A stretch of 64,000 nucleotides of DNA, taken from NCBI GenBank assembly GCA_029582165.1, contig CM055877.1, positions 4,694,023 to 4,758,022 on the forward strand, written 5' to 3'. Source of the DNA: Portulaca oleracea (Eukaryota > Streptophyta > Magnoliopsida > Caryophyllales > Portulacaceae). Shown here in pieces: positions 23,608 through 35,166 of the stretch; position 1 is the first letter of the stretch; the number at the start of each line of letters is the position of its first letter. The translations under genes and the position numbers were made by a program. The notes under the pieces are model-generated. The model did not search any database. It saw only the letters and a list, made by a program, of their open reading frames with translations, and had not been told where the DNA came from.

Positions 23608-23842
23608 ATTCCCCCTTTTCTTCTGTCTCCCTTCCGTACTACTTAACAACCTCTTTTAAAACTGCTTCATTGAAATCCATCTGAAGCATGAAATTAATCC
23701 TTCAATTCACCTGAGTTTCCAACTGTCAAAAACTTCCTCAAAAAAACACAAACACAAACAAGTGGTACCTACCTTATTGCAATGGTACTTAGCTCCTAGC
23801 TCAGCAGAAACAACCCACTGACATCAGTAAAGAAACAGTAAT

Positions 23843-23874
23843 AACTAACTAACTAACTAACTAATAACTAACTG
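23843..23874 (+). repeat. (AACT)n in WRKY 5' leader
   Basis: Five to seven AACT-type units immediately upstream of the WRKY start codon, probably inside the 5' UTR. Confidence 0.8.
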
Positions 23875-23879
23875 AAAAA

Positions 23880-25636
23880 ATGGAGCCAGGTTCGTTGGTC
23901 GGGGAGCTAACCAAGGGGATGGAGCTGACTAGACAGCTAAAAGCTCAAATGGGTTTTCAAGTTTCGGGCGAAAACGATCAAGCAATGCTTGTAGAAGGGA
24001 TCCTGTCATCCTATGAGAAGGCTCTTTCGCTTGTCAGCTCGGGCAAGGGGTCATCAATGGTGGAGTTAGAGTCTCAGCAGTCACCCATTTCTGTCATTGG
24101 GAGTCCTCAGAGTGAGGATTTGCACCCAGGTTTTCATGCGCAGCACGAACCAGCTGCAGCTCCCATGGGGTTGTCAGGGAAGATGTAAGTTTTTTGTTGT
24201 CTTTCAAGCGAGCGAACATTGTGTTTTTGAGCACTACATTTTTGAGATTTGATGGTTGAACTTAGGTTTTTTGCGGTGTTTGTTTGCAGGAGAATGAGGC
24301 CGAGCTGGACGGAGAGGGTGCGAGTAAACTCGGAAAAAGAAGGGCCTCCTGAGGATGGACATAGTTGGAGAAAGTATGGCCAGAAGGGGATCTTGGGTGC
24401 CACATATCCAAGGTCTGCCTTGTGTTTTTCAGCTTCATATGTGCCCCCCAAATGTACAATAGTAATAATCAGTCAGTCCAACCAAAATGCTGTAATTATA
24501 TTACCCTGATAAACCTATCTGTAATTGGGTCATTGGGTCATTTAGGTCGGGTTTGGGTTTAGGTCAGTTTGGGTCAACATGGCTCAGGTTGGGTTGGTTT
24601 AGGTCATGTTTTCATTGGGTCATTTTCATTTCACTTTGTTTTTCGTCATGTAAGATTGTCTTTCGAAAATTAACTAAAGATAAATCCGGGTCAGGACGAA
24701 TTGGGTTGGGTCAGTTCGGGTCCGTGTCTATTTTTGGCAATTAGTTTTGGGCATTTCGAGTCTAAGTTGAGTTGGATTCAGGTGGGTCAGTTTTGCCGGG
24801 TCTCCTATAGTCCTATCTATAGAGCTAGCAAGTGTCAGAACCTTAATGTCTAATGATATGCCTAAAAGTGACATGTAGACTGTCCAAGAAGCAAGGTTGG
24901 TCCCACCAAGCCATCAGTATTCACTATACTATCAAAATGACAACTCCCAGTATGAGTCCCGCTCTATTCCATGAACAAAAGAGTAGATGCAACGATCTAA
25001 CAGCGAACATTTCTTTTCCTTCACAGAAGCTACTACAGATGCACATACCGCAGTCTTCAAGGGTGTCATGCGAACAAGCAAGTGCAGCGAAGCAATGAAG
25101 ACCCCTTGGTGTTCGACATCACGTACAAAGGCACGCACACCTGTACACCGATGCAGCGTTCAAAATCTGCACCAACATCACCAGAAAAACAACAACAGAG
25201 GAACACAAATCAAAGTCATCCCACGACCCAGTTCCAACAGCCAGACATGCTGCTGAATAATCTCCAAAGAGGACTAAGTGTTGACACACAAAACTTAGAC
25301 GGGTTTTCCCTGTCTGGGTATGAAAATTACCATACCTTTACACCATCAGTGGTGAATGACAGTAACTTCTTTAGCGGTTACTCGTCATCACCAGCCAACT
25401 CCACCTCAAATTACTTCTCTAGGTCAACGGCTCACAATATGGGTTCTTATGGATACGGGGGAGGAGTCCAAGGGCAAGGACAATGTTCTGAATCAGACAT
25501 TGCTGAGATGATTTCAGCTGCCACTTCTGGACCTGATTCCCCCATCATTGGCATAGATTTACCGCTTCAGCAATTCACCAGTTTCTCGTTTGATAACCAG
25601 GAGTTTTTCCCCAGCTTCTCTCAGCCTAAGGAATAG
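23880..25636 (+). CDS. group III WRKY transcription factor (WRKY41/53/30-like)
   Basis: The exons are 23880-24184, 24290-24412 and 25027-25636, GT-AG throughout, giving 345 aa. The N-terminus (LVGELTKGMELTRQLK) is typical of the WRKY41/53/30 clade. WRKYGQK is at residues 128-134, followed by a C2HC finger: C148, C156, H180, C182 (C-X7-C-X23-H-X-C), the group III hallmark. The second intron splits the Arg codon just before SYYRC, the conserved position for this group. The C-terminal half is Ser/Gln-rich and likely an activation region. Such factors bind W boxes in nuclear defence and senescence programmes. Five W boxes upstream suggest auto- or cross-regulation. The member number cannot be fixed from sequence alone. 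Confidence 0.95.
24500..24800 (+). repeat. GGGTC-rich repeat in WRKY intron 2
   Basis: Many GGGTC/GGGTT words (GTTTGGGTTTAGGTCAG, GGGTTGGGTCAG) without clear ends. It resembles the subterminal array of a degraded hAT-type element. Confidence 0.4.
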
Positions 25637-25776
25637 TCATTGCTTAGGTGAACATGATCCGGATGACCTGTGTCTAAAGATAGGATCTGTAGTGCTAGCA
25701 AAGAGCCTGATATTAGTCGGTAACAATTTTGAATGAGTCACACAGAAATTAAAATAAGAAGATAGACTAAATATGA

Positions 25777-25925
25777 CCCGAGCGGATTAGTATCTTCCTT
25801 TTCTTTGCTAGCTCATGTACTAAGATCATAGATGTCCAACTAAGCATTTACCCGAGTGGATTAGTATCTTCCTTTTCTTTGGTTAGCTTATGTACTAAGA
25901 TTAGAGATGTCCAACTAATGCAAGA
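25777..25925 (+). repeat. tandem duplication of about 74 bp downstream of WRKY
   Basis: CCCGAGCGGATTAGTATC at 25777 recurs as CCCGAGTGGATTAGTATC at 25851. Both copies run on through TCCTTTTCTTTG to GATGTCCAACTAA. It lies just after the WRKY 3' UTR. Confidence 0.85.
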
Positions 25926-26475
25926 AAAGTAAATCATTACCTGAATGGATAGGCATATCTTCCTTTCTTTTTGCCAGTTTATTTATGGGTTTTTACATAT
26001 ATATCCCTTCAGGTTAAGTGTAATTACATAGTTACCCAAGTTGTTTGCAATTTTACTTTCATACCTCCTTACTTATGCTCATAAACAGAACCATACCAAT
26101 TCATGGAAAAAGTATGGCTTCTGAGACTTGAGTCGACCAAGATGCCCCTGTCAGTGTGTTTTAAATAAATTTTGTTGATTCCTTTTCTTTTTATTTTCAT
26201 TATATATTTGGATTAACCAACTTATTTTGTTTTAAGCTGAGATTATTGTAATCTGAAAACCTACTTACAAATATAATTTTGGCCAGAAATTAGTAAGGGA
26301 GTCAACCAAACTTTTCTTAAAATACATTGATAGGGACATTTCGGTCCATTCAAGTATCAAAATCTATGTTTTGGCCAAAAATGGGTATGGATTGGCTGTA
26401 TTTAGCAGCAAAGGTGAGGAGGTATGGAAGTTAATGTCCAAACAATATAGGTAACTTTGTAATTACAGTTAATCT

Positions 26476-27202
26476 TGTTGGAAATAACGAACGATGAGAT
26501 GGAATAAAAGGAACCACAAGATGGGGGATCAACTGGGTGGTTAGGAGTCGAGGCCAAGCCGTCTCCCCTTAAGACTTATTCACTAGACCGTGAAAAGACT
26601 CAAGGGTAAAACCTAACTTGCTTGTAAGCAAAGTTACAAGATCTCTCAAAGAACTCAAAGAGTTCTTTGCGATCAACACCTTAAGAATGTGTTGAATGCT
26701 CTCTAGAAAGGAAGAAGAAGATAGATGAGGGTGTGGATGAATGGTGAATTCATCCACCTTATATAGGCACAATTTGGAGTCATAAGGTGGTCAAACATTC
26801 CATAAGCAATGGGCATAATCCAAGGGATTAGGTTTGAATGATATTAATGAGAAATCATGACTGATTTCTCAGTCAATATCATCCAAAATCATGACCAAAA
26901 ACATTTCATCACGAGGCATAAATTAAGGGATTTGAAAATCAAATCCGTCAGCGTGCAACACGGGTCGTGTCAGATCAACACGGTCCGTGTTGATGCCAAC
27001 ACGACCCGTGCTGGATCAACACGACCCGTGTTGATCCAGTGCACGAAATTCTTTCTCTCTGGACGCCAACACGGGTCGTGTCATGCCTAGCACGATCCGT
27101 GTTGGGTCCAAATTTCTTGTTAAGCTTGATTTCGACTTACCCAGTCGATCCTATGCTTATAACTTGTATTTTATGCCTCTTAACTCTTGAAATACTCCAA
27201 CA
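26476..27202 (-). repeat. copia 3' LTR
   Basis: Begins TGTTGGAAATAACG and ends ACTCCAACA on +. It carries six palindromic CAACACG(G/A)...CGTGTTG-type units at 26956-27109. A purine-rich tract read on minus (AAATGGCGGGGGAT) abuts it at 27203-27216, a good polypurine tract. Confidence 0.93.
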
Positions 27203-27216
27203 ATCCCCCGCCATTT

Positions 27217-28373
27217 CAAGAGTGCCACTTGAAATAGCTCGAGATCCCTCACTTGGGCAAAATACCCCCGCCATTCATGGCGACTTCTAGAAAGATTCAA
27301 CACCCGAGAAATCGAGGAGTTGTTATGCGTCATGAAAGTGCCTTTCGACTTGAACTTCCACTTAGTGTACATAATTTCAGTTTTGAATGTATAAGTAGAC
27401 AAGCTTTGAACTTAACATCCTTATTTAACTAATTGGATACATATCACACACACAACCCAAAACCTTGCTTAAAAAGTATAGACACTATTTTTACAACCGG
27501 CCATGTGTCCCATACCCTCTGCGAAAACAATCAAGCCCAACCCTAGGCTATGCGAAGCGGCCCACTTCACGTCCTCGCATAGGCAGACTTTTACGCCCCG
27601 TAATAGAGCTCCCCATCTCACCGATTTCAAAGTCTGTTAATGAGTCATAGACCCAAACCTCTTGAACATTACGGTTCTTGAGCATCACCTTGTCCTTGGG
27701 ATGACTTAAGCTTGATGACTTGATGCTCCATTATCATTCAACGTCGTCAACCATTGAACTCAAGGTGTCAAGCGTGAGTTGGAGCTCCGTTGATGATAAT
27801 TATTTGGTTGGGCTAACCCCGTCCCATATGATGAAGTCCTCACCATTTCTTTGCTCGATCCTTTGGTGAAAGGATCGGCGATTCTCACTTGTCTTGATGT
27901 AGTTTACCGCTCTGATTCCATCCTTAATGAGTTGATGGACATGGCGTGTCGTAACTTGATGTGCCTTGACTTGCCATTGTAGACACGATTATATACTTAC
28001 GATTGTGGAGTTGTTGTCACAATAAAGTGTTGTTGGAGGCATGGGTTTTCCCATGTAGAGGGATTTCGACAACAAGTTTCGTAGCCATTCGCCTCTTTAC
28101 AAGCGCGGCGATGCTCTGAACTCGGAAGCCATAGTGAGTCGAAATACATGCTTGTTTCTTAGAACCCCAAGAAAGCGGCACACCACTGAGTAGAAACACC
28201 CGGAGGTGAGGTGTAGTCATCCTTGTCACTTATCCAACTTGCATCGGAGAATCCTTAAGACCAGGGTTCTCCTTAAACCATGACTATAGTTTTGGGTAAG
28301 TTTTAAGTATCCCAAAACTCTCTAACCGCACGATGCTTTTTGCTTGGGTTGCTAGTGAATCTACTAAGCTTCC
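27217..28373 (-). pseudogene. degraded RNase H and 3' internal region of copia
   Basis: A remnant frame at 28017-28229 (LSGVPLSWGSKKQACIS) corresponds to copia RNase H but lacks the usual follow-on residues. The rest is non-coding sequence between pol and the polypurine tract. Confidence 0.7.
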
Positions 28374-31300
28374 CTACCGCAAAGCTATATCCGACCTTGT
28401 CATGTCATGGCGTAAGCTACTTGTTACTTTAGCGTACTCCAATTGGGCAAAAGGTCTACCATCATTTTTACTTAGATTTACACTTGGATCAAATGGGGTA
28501 GTTGCCACATAGGAGCTCTTATGAAACTTTCCTAACACCTTTTCCACATAATGTGATTGTGTTAGACTTATTCCATTATTATTTCTAATGATTTTGATAC
28601 CAAGTATCACATCCGCTTCTCCCAAGTCCTTCATAGAGAACTTAGCGGATAGAAAACTCTTAGTTTTCTCAACTTGTTCCATGTCGGTACCAAATATCAA
28701 CATGTCATCAACATATAGGCATATAATCACCCCCTTTCCATTTTCAAACTTAGAATAAACACACTTGTCCGACTCATTGATCTTAAAACCAAATCCAAGC
28801 ACTACTTCATCAAATTTGTGATGCCAGTGCTTAGGTGCTTGCTTTAGACCATGCAAAGATTTTATGAGTTTACATACTTTATTCTCATGACCCATTTCAA
28901 CAAACCCCTCGGGTTGTTCCATATACACATCCTCTTCTAGTTCTCCATTTAGGAATGCCGTTTTGACATCCATTTGATGGATTACTAGCTTATGGATAGT
29001 GGCTAAAGCTATAAGTACTCTTATAGTTGCAATCCTAGCCACGGGTGCATAAGTATCAAAGTAATCAATACCATATCTTTGGGTAAAGCCCCTTACAACT
29101 AACCGGGCTTTAAACCTTTCTATGGTACCATCTACTTTCTTTTTGCGCTTAAAAATCCATTTTGATGTAATAGGTTTACATCCCGGTGGTAAGTCTACTA
29201 AAATCCAAACATTATTTTCCCTAATGGAGTCTATCTCATCTTGTACCGCTTCCTTCCAAAAGGAAGCATCTTGTGACTCCATGGCCTCTTTGAAAGTTCT
29301 AGGATCTTCATCTACATTGTAGATATAGGGAGTCTTATACTCAATAGAGTTCCTATCTCCCTCTACTAAATAAACAACGAAATCCGAGCCATAATCCTTG
29401 GATTTCCTTGTTCTCTTACTCCTTCTTATTTCCTCAACATCATATTGAGTTTCTTGAATATCATCCTTTGGAATCATGTCATGAGTGACATCCTTGGGTC
29501 TAGGGATTGAAGAGAATCGAGTCTCATCAAAAATTGCATCAATAGACTCTATTACGGTATTCACCGTTATATAGTCATTTGGTTCGATAACCATAAACCT
29601 ATAGGCTTTGCTTTCAAGAGCATAACCTATAAAAATGCATTCAATCCCTCTTTCACTCAATTTCCTTTTCTTTGGTTCCGGGACCCTTACTATGGCCCGA
29701 CACCCCCATACTCTAAAATGTTTTAGAGTTGGCATTCTTTTATTCCAAAGTTCATATGGGGTTTTTGTGTGCCCTTTTAGAGGAACCCTATTTAAAACGT
29801 AACAAGCCGTTAACATGGCTTCACCCCAAAATCCTTCACTTAAACCGGAGTAAGATAACATGGAGTTAACCATTTCTTTTAAAGTCCTATTTTTCCTTTC
29901 GGCCACACCATTTTGTTGAGGTGTATAGGGTGTCGTTGTCTCATGCACCACACCACAATCTTGAAAGTAAATTGGATCATAAAAATTCACCACCCCTATC
30001 GGATCTTAATCTTTTTATTTGGGCCTCACATTGTAACTCACTTTTAGTCTTGTATATTTTAAACTTGTCTAAAGTTTCATCTTTTGAATGTAAAAGAAAG
30101 ACTTGGCAATATCTTGAATAATCATCAATGAAAGTGACATAGTATTTCTTACCTCCTATAGAAGGAGTGCTATGGAAATCTCCTAAATCACTATGAATCA
30201 ATTCAAGCAATTTAGAATTTCTCATAATACTAGGAAAGGAACTTTTGGTGATTTTAGTTAACATGCATGTTCTACACTTCTCTATCTTATCATCCAAAGA
30301 AGGACTTAAATCAAGATTAGACATGAATTTAAGTTTCTTATAATTAACATGTCCAAGTCTTGAATGCCACAAAGAGGAACAAGAATCAAGCAAGTAAATG
30401 GAACATCATTCTTATTGCCACTTGTAGCGTTAAGCTTAAACATATCACCACATGCATAGCCTTTGCCTACAAAGACCCCTCCCTTAGACAAAACATAGTT
30501 GTCCCCTTCATACACTTGCTTAAACCCAAACTTACTTAAGAGAAAACCCGAAACAAGATTCTTACATATATCCGGAACTAAATACACATCGTTTAAAAGC
30601 AATGTCTTTCCGGAAGTAAAAACAAGTTCAACTTGTCCTATTCCTTCCACCTTAACCGGAGAGTTGTTGCCCATAAAGAGCTTTCTCCCCCCTTCGGCGG
30701 GTTGGATAGTCTTGAAGAGAGAACGATCAATGCAAACGTGCCGAGCCGCACCTGAATCAACCCACCAAATATCGTCACTTGAGACGACATTAATTTGGTT
30801 TTTAATCATAGCTACGAAGGGTCCATTGGATTCCTTCTTACCGATATGATTCTTAGTGTTGTTGTTCAAAAGCCCGTGCTTTTTCCTCCAAACCGGACAT
30901 TCCCTCTTGGGGTGACCCGGCTTGCCGCATTCCCAACAAACCAATTTTGGTTTCTTATTGTTCTTGTTCTCAAACTTATTCTTGTTCTTTGTTCCTCTTG
31001 TATTCTCTTGAATCACATGCACCTTGGAGGGATTCTCCTTGGTAACATCCTGCATTCTCAATTCCTCCTCAATACGGAGATGGTTAGCCAAACCCTCAAG
31101 TGATATGGGTTCCTTAGAATGCATTAAGGTTCTCTTAGTTTCTTTCCATGAAGGGGGGAGCTTGCCAATTATTAATGAAACAATATAGGCCTCATCTATG
31201 TGGATCTTATGTTGAACAAAATTGCTTAATATATGTTGGATTTCATGCAATTGGTCAAGAACTTTTCTACCTTCAACCATCTTAAAATTGTTAAATTGGC

Positions 31301-31652
31301 TAACGAGAAAGTTCTTACTTGTTGAATCTTCCGACATGTATTTAGCTTCGAGCATCTCCCAAAGCTCCTTTGCGGATACGAAGTTTTGGTAAACATCGAA
31401 TAGAGCATCCGTCATTCCGTTGAGAATATGGCCTACACATATGTAGTTGTCGTTCTCCATCTTGAGCCGACGCCTCGTTTGCTCCGTCGTCTCGTCGTCA
31501 CCCTCCGCCGGAACGTCTTGGGTGAGCATATACACCACTTTGAGAGTGGTGAGCATGAAGTGCATCTTCTTTTGCCATCTACGGAAATCGATCCCCTCAA
31601 ACTTATCCAACTTTTGAAAGTTGTTGGTCATATCTCTCAAGGAATGAGACAT
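28374..31652 (-). pseudogene. copia gag-pol polyprotein, frameshifted
   Basis: Gag begins at 31652 (MSHSLRDMTNNFQKLDKFEG) and contains the zinc knuckle CWECGKPGHPKREC. The protease has WVDSGAARHV. Integrase shows the HSRLGH and KCRTCM zinc-binding parts and RSDRGGEF. After a second frameshift it continues with TPQQNGVAERKNR and the RT core, including TAFLNGELEEDVYM and the catalytic YVDD. The frame ends at 28374. RNase H-like words (SWGSKKQACIS) remain in a separate frame at 28017-28229. The start ATG lies only 19 bases from the LTR. Two frameshifts plus the RNase H break make the element non-functional. Confidence 0.93.
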
Positions 31653-31671
31653 CGTGGATAAGTCTTAAGAT

Positions 31672-32389
31672 TGTTGGAAATAACGAACGATGAGATGGAA
31701 TAAAAGGAACCACAAGATGGGGGATCAACTGGGTGGTTAGGAGTCGAGGCCAAGCCGTCTCCCCTTAAGACTTATTCACTAGACCGTGAAAAGACTCAAG
31801 GGTAAAACCTAACTTGCTTGTAAGCAAAGTTACAAGATCTCTCAAAGAACTCAAAGAGTTCTTTGCGATCGACACCTTAAGAATGTGTTGAATGCTCTAG
31901 AAAAGGAAGAAGAAGATAGATGAGGGTGTGGATGAATGGTGAATTCATCCACCTTATATAAACACAATTTGGAGTCATAAGGTGGTCAAACATTCCATAA
32001 GCAATGGCGTAATCCAAGGGATTAGGTTTGAATGATATTAATGAGAAATCATGGTGATTTCTCGATCGATATCATCGAAATCATGACGAAAACATTTCAT
32101 CACGAGGCGTAAATTAAGGGATTTGAAAATCAAATCCGTCGGCAACACGGGTCGCGTGTCGGATCAACACGGTCCGTGTTGATGCCAACACGACCCGTCT
32201 TTGGATCAACACGACCCGTGTTGATCCGATCTGTAAATTCTTTCTCTGGACGCCAACACGGGTCGTGTCATGCCTAGCACGATCCGTGTTGGGTCCAAAT
32301 TTCTTGTTAAGCTTGATTTCGACTTACCCAGTCGATCCTATGCTTATAACTTGTATTTTATGCCTCTTAACTCTTGAAATACTCCAACA
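31672..32389 (-). repeat. copia 5' LTR
   Basis: It matches the 26476-27202 LTR closely, with small differences such as GCGATCGACACC for GCGATCAACACC. It keeps the palindromic CAACACG units (about 32142-32296). No initiator-tRNA-Met primer-binding word (TGGTATCAGAG) follows it on the minus strand. Confidence 0.93.
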
Positions 32390-32449
32390 AATCTCAGTGG
32401 GTATATATGTGAAAAAAATCTGTTTATTTGCTAAGTTAGGAGAAGTCAA

Positions 32450-32762
32450 GGGTTGATCATCGGTCCATGACAGTCATGGACCGAATGGACATAGGACCGA
32501 ACTTGAAGACTGAGCTGGACCGAACACTAGAGCATGCACAGCTACTTTACGAGATAGATTAAAAGAAATCCTAAAATTTTAGTTGTTGAGCCATTTTTAT
32601 TCAGTCCTTCGGTCCAATCCTAGGTCCTTCAGCCCAGTCCATGGGTTGCAGACTTGCAGGACCGAGCATCGAAAATCAAAATCTCTCGGACCAAGGACTG
32701 GGCCGGACTTCCCTCGGTCCAGTCCCTTTTTTGGTCGGACTGGACCATGGACAGCCCCTATG
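32450..32762. mobile_element. hAT-like miniature element (degenerate)
   Basis: A dense set of GGTCC/GGACC words runs between imperfect inverted ends (AGGGTTGATCATCGGTCC at left, GGACCATGGACAGCCCCTA at right). No clear 8-bp duplication. No coding. Confidence 0.45.
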
Positions 32763-33500
32763 TCCAAAGTTAATTATAATGTAAACGTACATAGCACAGC
32801 TAAAAAGAGAAGTATATTCTACATATTAATGGGAACTGAATATGAAACAGAAGATGGTGATTTTGACACATTCTGTCATAATTCCTATAGGACAGGATTC
32901 TCTTGTTTTACTTTTACCCTGAAATGGAACCCAGCTTGTTAGAGGAAACAAGAGTAGGCACTCACAAAAGTTTCTAGGATTATACAAACCTAAACCTAGC
33001 ATTAAGACTAAAAGACTCATTGGCATACTTGTTTCACTCTACTAATTGCTTCATGCTTAAGTTTTTATAAGTCAGTCTCCACAGTCAAATCTTGCTATAC
33101 CAAAGACATCCATGCTTTATATCAGTCTAAAGTCAACCAATTCTCAGGTGCAAAGCAATTCTCAGATGAAGTTTTCCTATTTGGTCAAAGAGCCTGTCGG
33201 CCCCTTATAAGTATCAGGATCCTTTGATATATAATACATATTTCAACATTACAGATAGATTTCTGACACAATACAGTCTTACTGTCATGCAGCTCAAAAC
33301 TAATGATTCTTTAATCTTCAAACAGATTGTTTGACTTGATGGTAAGTTTGACTCTGATTATCCACAGTTTTAACATGATAAAATAGTGCAAGTAGAAACA
33401 AAGAGCCTTGATATATAAGCAAAGACTTCTTTACAGCTTTGACAAGGCACCCTTGTTGATAACTATTTACTAAAAAAACCAGACAAATTCATTTGTTATG
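32763..33500. other. intergenic, nothing recognised
   Basis: AT-rich sequence downstream of the EF-hand gene (minus strand). Only short chance frames. Confidence 0.4.
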
Positions 33501-33517
33501 AAGCAATTTTTTGATTC

Positions 33518-33644
33518 AACAACAACAATCCCCAGTATAGTTTTACGAGTGTGAGGTTTGGTGGGATCCAGATGTAGGCAATCTTTCCCATGCACGTGAA
33601 TGCATGAAGAGGTTGATTCCAACGGTCCCAAAGAAACCTTTTTG
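33518..33644 (-). mobile_element. Au-SINE-like 3' fragment
   Basis: On the minus strand it reads TTTGGGACCGTTGGAATCAA and CTGGATCCCACCAAACC and ends in a (TTG)n tail, like plant Au SINEs. The duplication AAGCAATTTTTTGATTC (33501-33517) / AAGCAATTTTGTGATTC (33645-33661) flanks it with one mismatch. Its 127 bp suggest a 5'-truncated copy. It lies just downstream of the EF-hand gene. Confidence 0.65.
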
Positions 33645-33915
33645 AAGCAATTTTGTGATTCTTCAAGTATATTAGGACAATCATACGGTTTTTTTTATTA
33701 CAAATAGAGAGACAATAACATGGTTACGTTTCATCCGCAACCAAACTCCATTACAATAGAAACTAAATCATAGTTCCCAGATAAGGTGCCCTCACATAAG
33801 CGACAGACACACTACTTTACTGGATACAGAGATTACTAAGATCAAAATCAAGATGACAGACTGATTGCAGTTTATCATAAATAGGCAAACCACTTATTAT
33901 CAATACATAAAAGCC

Positions 33916-34185
33916 TCAATCTAGTGAATACCCACAATCCACTGCATAACTAACCAACTGATCAATCTCATCCTCGTTTATAACTCCATCTATATCAATG
34001 TCAGTATAATAGATAGCGCGATCTGCTCTCCAACTGGGCATAATAGCACCAAGCTTTCGAAAAGCTTGCTTCAGTTCTTCCTTATTTAAGTGCCCATCAC
34101 CATTGACATCATGTTGCTTGAAAATTTCCTTCAGCTGGGCTTCATTTAGAGCTGCTTTACGCAACTTTGATTCTGAGGCAGGCAT
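33916..34185 (-). CDS. two-EF-hand calcium-binding protein (CML-like)
   Basis: A single-exon 89-aa protein. ATG 34185 starts MPASESKLRKAALNEAQLK. The upstream open extension to 34251 begins with a non-ATG codon and lies at or before the probable transcription start, because a TATATAAT-type box sits at about 34262-34269 on the minus strand. EF loop 1 is DVNGDGHLNKEE (residues 26-37) and loop 2 DIDIDGVINEDE (62-73), both with Asp/Asn at positions 1, 3 and 5 and Glu at 12, so both should bind calcium. There is no transmembrane segment or myristoylation site. The likely role is a small calcium sensor; the partner is unknown. A distant 5' exon cannot be excluded. Confidence 0.85.
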   Translation of the reverse strand: MPASESKLRKAALNEAQLKEIFKQHDVNGDGHLNKEELKQAFRKLGAIMPSWRADRAIYYTDIDIDGVINEDEIDQLVSYAVDCGYSLD

Positions 34186-34354
34186 TTTGAACACCCAGCT
34201 CGATTTGAATTGATGGGATTGTTGGTACCAAGGAAGAAGGAAATTATGCAACTTGCCTCAATTATATAGCACCCTCATATTCTCTTAGTGGATTCCTTAC
34301 TTTATTCCATTGAAACCTAGTTAAATTCTACAGAAACTTAGCACATCACTGGGT

Positions 34355-34640
34355 CATCAACTATTAGCTTAACCTTTTGGTTGAGATGGTTGGTATCAGA
34401 AATTCAGAGTCAGATTGAGTAAGAAGTCTCGGGTTCGAACCTCAGCAACCCCATGTTTAATTGTGCAAAGTGAAGGAGTTAGCGTATAAAACCCCATTTG
34501 GGCTTTCAACTATCAAATCTCAACAACCCAAGATCGAACAACCAGCTCTAATACGATGCTCGAAAATCATCTCAACCAAAAGTTTAAACTGATAGTTGAA
34601 GTCCGGGCATAGGCCTTATACTGGTTAGTTTACATTCTTA
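34355..34640. repeat. fold-back tRNA-like repeat
   Basis: CTTTTGGTTGAGATGGTT (34373) has an inverted counterpart in AATCATCTCAACCAAAAG (34565). A B-box-like GGGTTCGAACCTC lies at about 34431. A similar sequence is at 14750-14870. It is probably a SINE-derived or palindromic repeat, not a tRNA gene, since no cloverleaf can be drawn. Confidence 0.45.
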
Positions 34641-35098
34641 AAACTAATAGCTAAGTTGGGTGCATATGGCCCACCTTTTCTAGATGCTTCTGGAACCTGA
34701 TTCCAGTAACACTAAACAAAAAAAGGGGGGCAATATGCATTTGGGATGATAACGCGACTCTTATCATCACCTACTATCGTAGATCGTAGCTGAAGATAGC
34801 CAAATTCTTAATCACATCACAAAGTTAGCATCAAAAACTTTAAACCTTTTGCATCATTTGACAGCATAAACTTCAAACTTCACAGTGCTTTCCAGAAAGT
34901 GGGTTATCAAAGATCGAAGTTCTGAATCGAGTAATCAAAATCAAACCAAAAAAACGGTGAAAAGAAAGCCGACCAAACACACGGTAAACATTAATCATCA
35001 AAAATCCCAAATTCACATTTGCATAACAATGATATACACGAACAATGTGGATAAATTCGACATGAAAATCATACAATTGAGGGGAGATAGGAACTTAC

Positions 35099-35166
35099 TG
35101 GGGCCATAACTCGGCTGCAACGAACTCAGAGGGCACAACTGATTGCCGCCATGTACAGAGCTTCAT
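35099..35166 (-). other. possible isolated exon with strong splice donor
   Basis: Minus-strand ATG 35166 opens 22 codons (MKLCTWRQSVVPSEFVAAEL...) ending at a consensus donor (CCA|GTAAGTT at 35098). It could be a 5' exon of the EF-hand transcript or of an unrecognised gene. No matching downstream exon was found. Confidence 0.25.

Larger units (their letters stand above)
26476..32389 (-). mobile_element. Ty1/copia retrotransposon, full length, inactive
   Basis: Two LTRs of 727 and 718 bp bound it, with the exact 5-bp duplication AATCT (26471-26475 and 32390-32394). It is transcribed on the minus strand, so the 5' LTR is at 31672-32389. Domain order gag, protease, integrase, RT, RNase H is the copia order. 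LTRs differ by a modest number of substitutions and indels, so insertion is not very old. Frameshifts near 30380 and 29990 and a broken RNase H end (28370 downward) disable it. Confidence 0.95.
25986..32421. mobile_element. small MULE-like element interrupted by copia
   Basis: Without the copia insertion this element is about 517 bp. Its inverted ends match over roughly 90 bases (left TACATATATATCCC, right inverted CACATATATACCC; both continue into GTAATTACA and CATACCTCC words). The flanks are GTTTATTTA (25977-25985) and GTTTATTTG (32422-32430), an 8/9 match to a 9-bp duplication. No coding sequence of its own. Confidence 0.75.

Noticed and set aside
24134..24459. Minus-strand frames over the WRKY exons
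   Set aside because: Antisense of the WRKY domain exon; the sense strand has the WRKYGQK motif and proper splice sites.
33496..33684. Minus-strand 62-codon frame
   Set aside because: Falls on the Au-SINE-like insert with flanking duplication.
34373..34443. tRNA gene (GGTTCGAACCTC word)
   Set aside because: No acceptor-stem pairing or normal A box spacing; the surrounding sequence is a fold-back repeat seen again near 14760.
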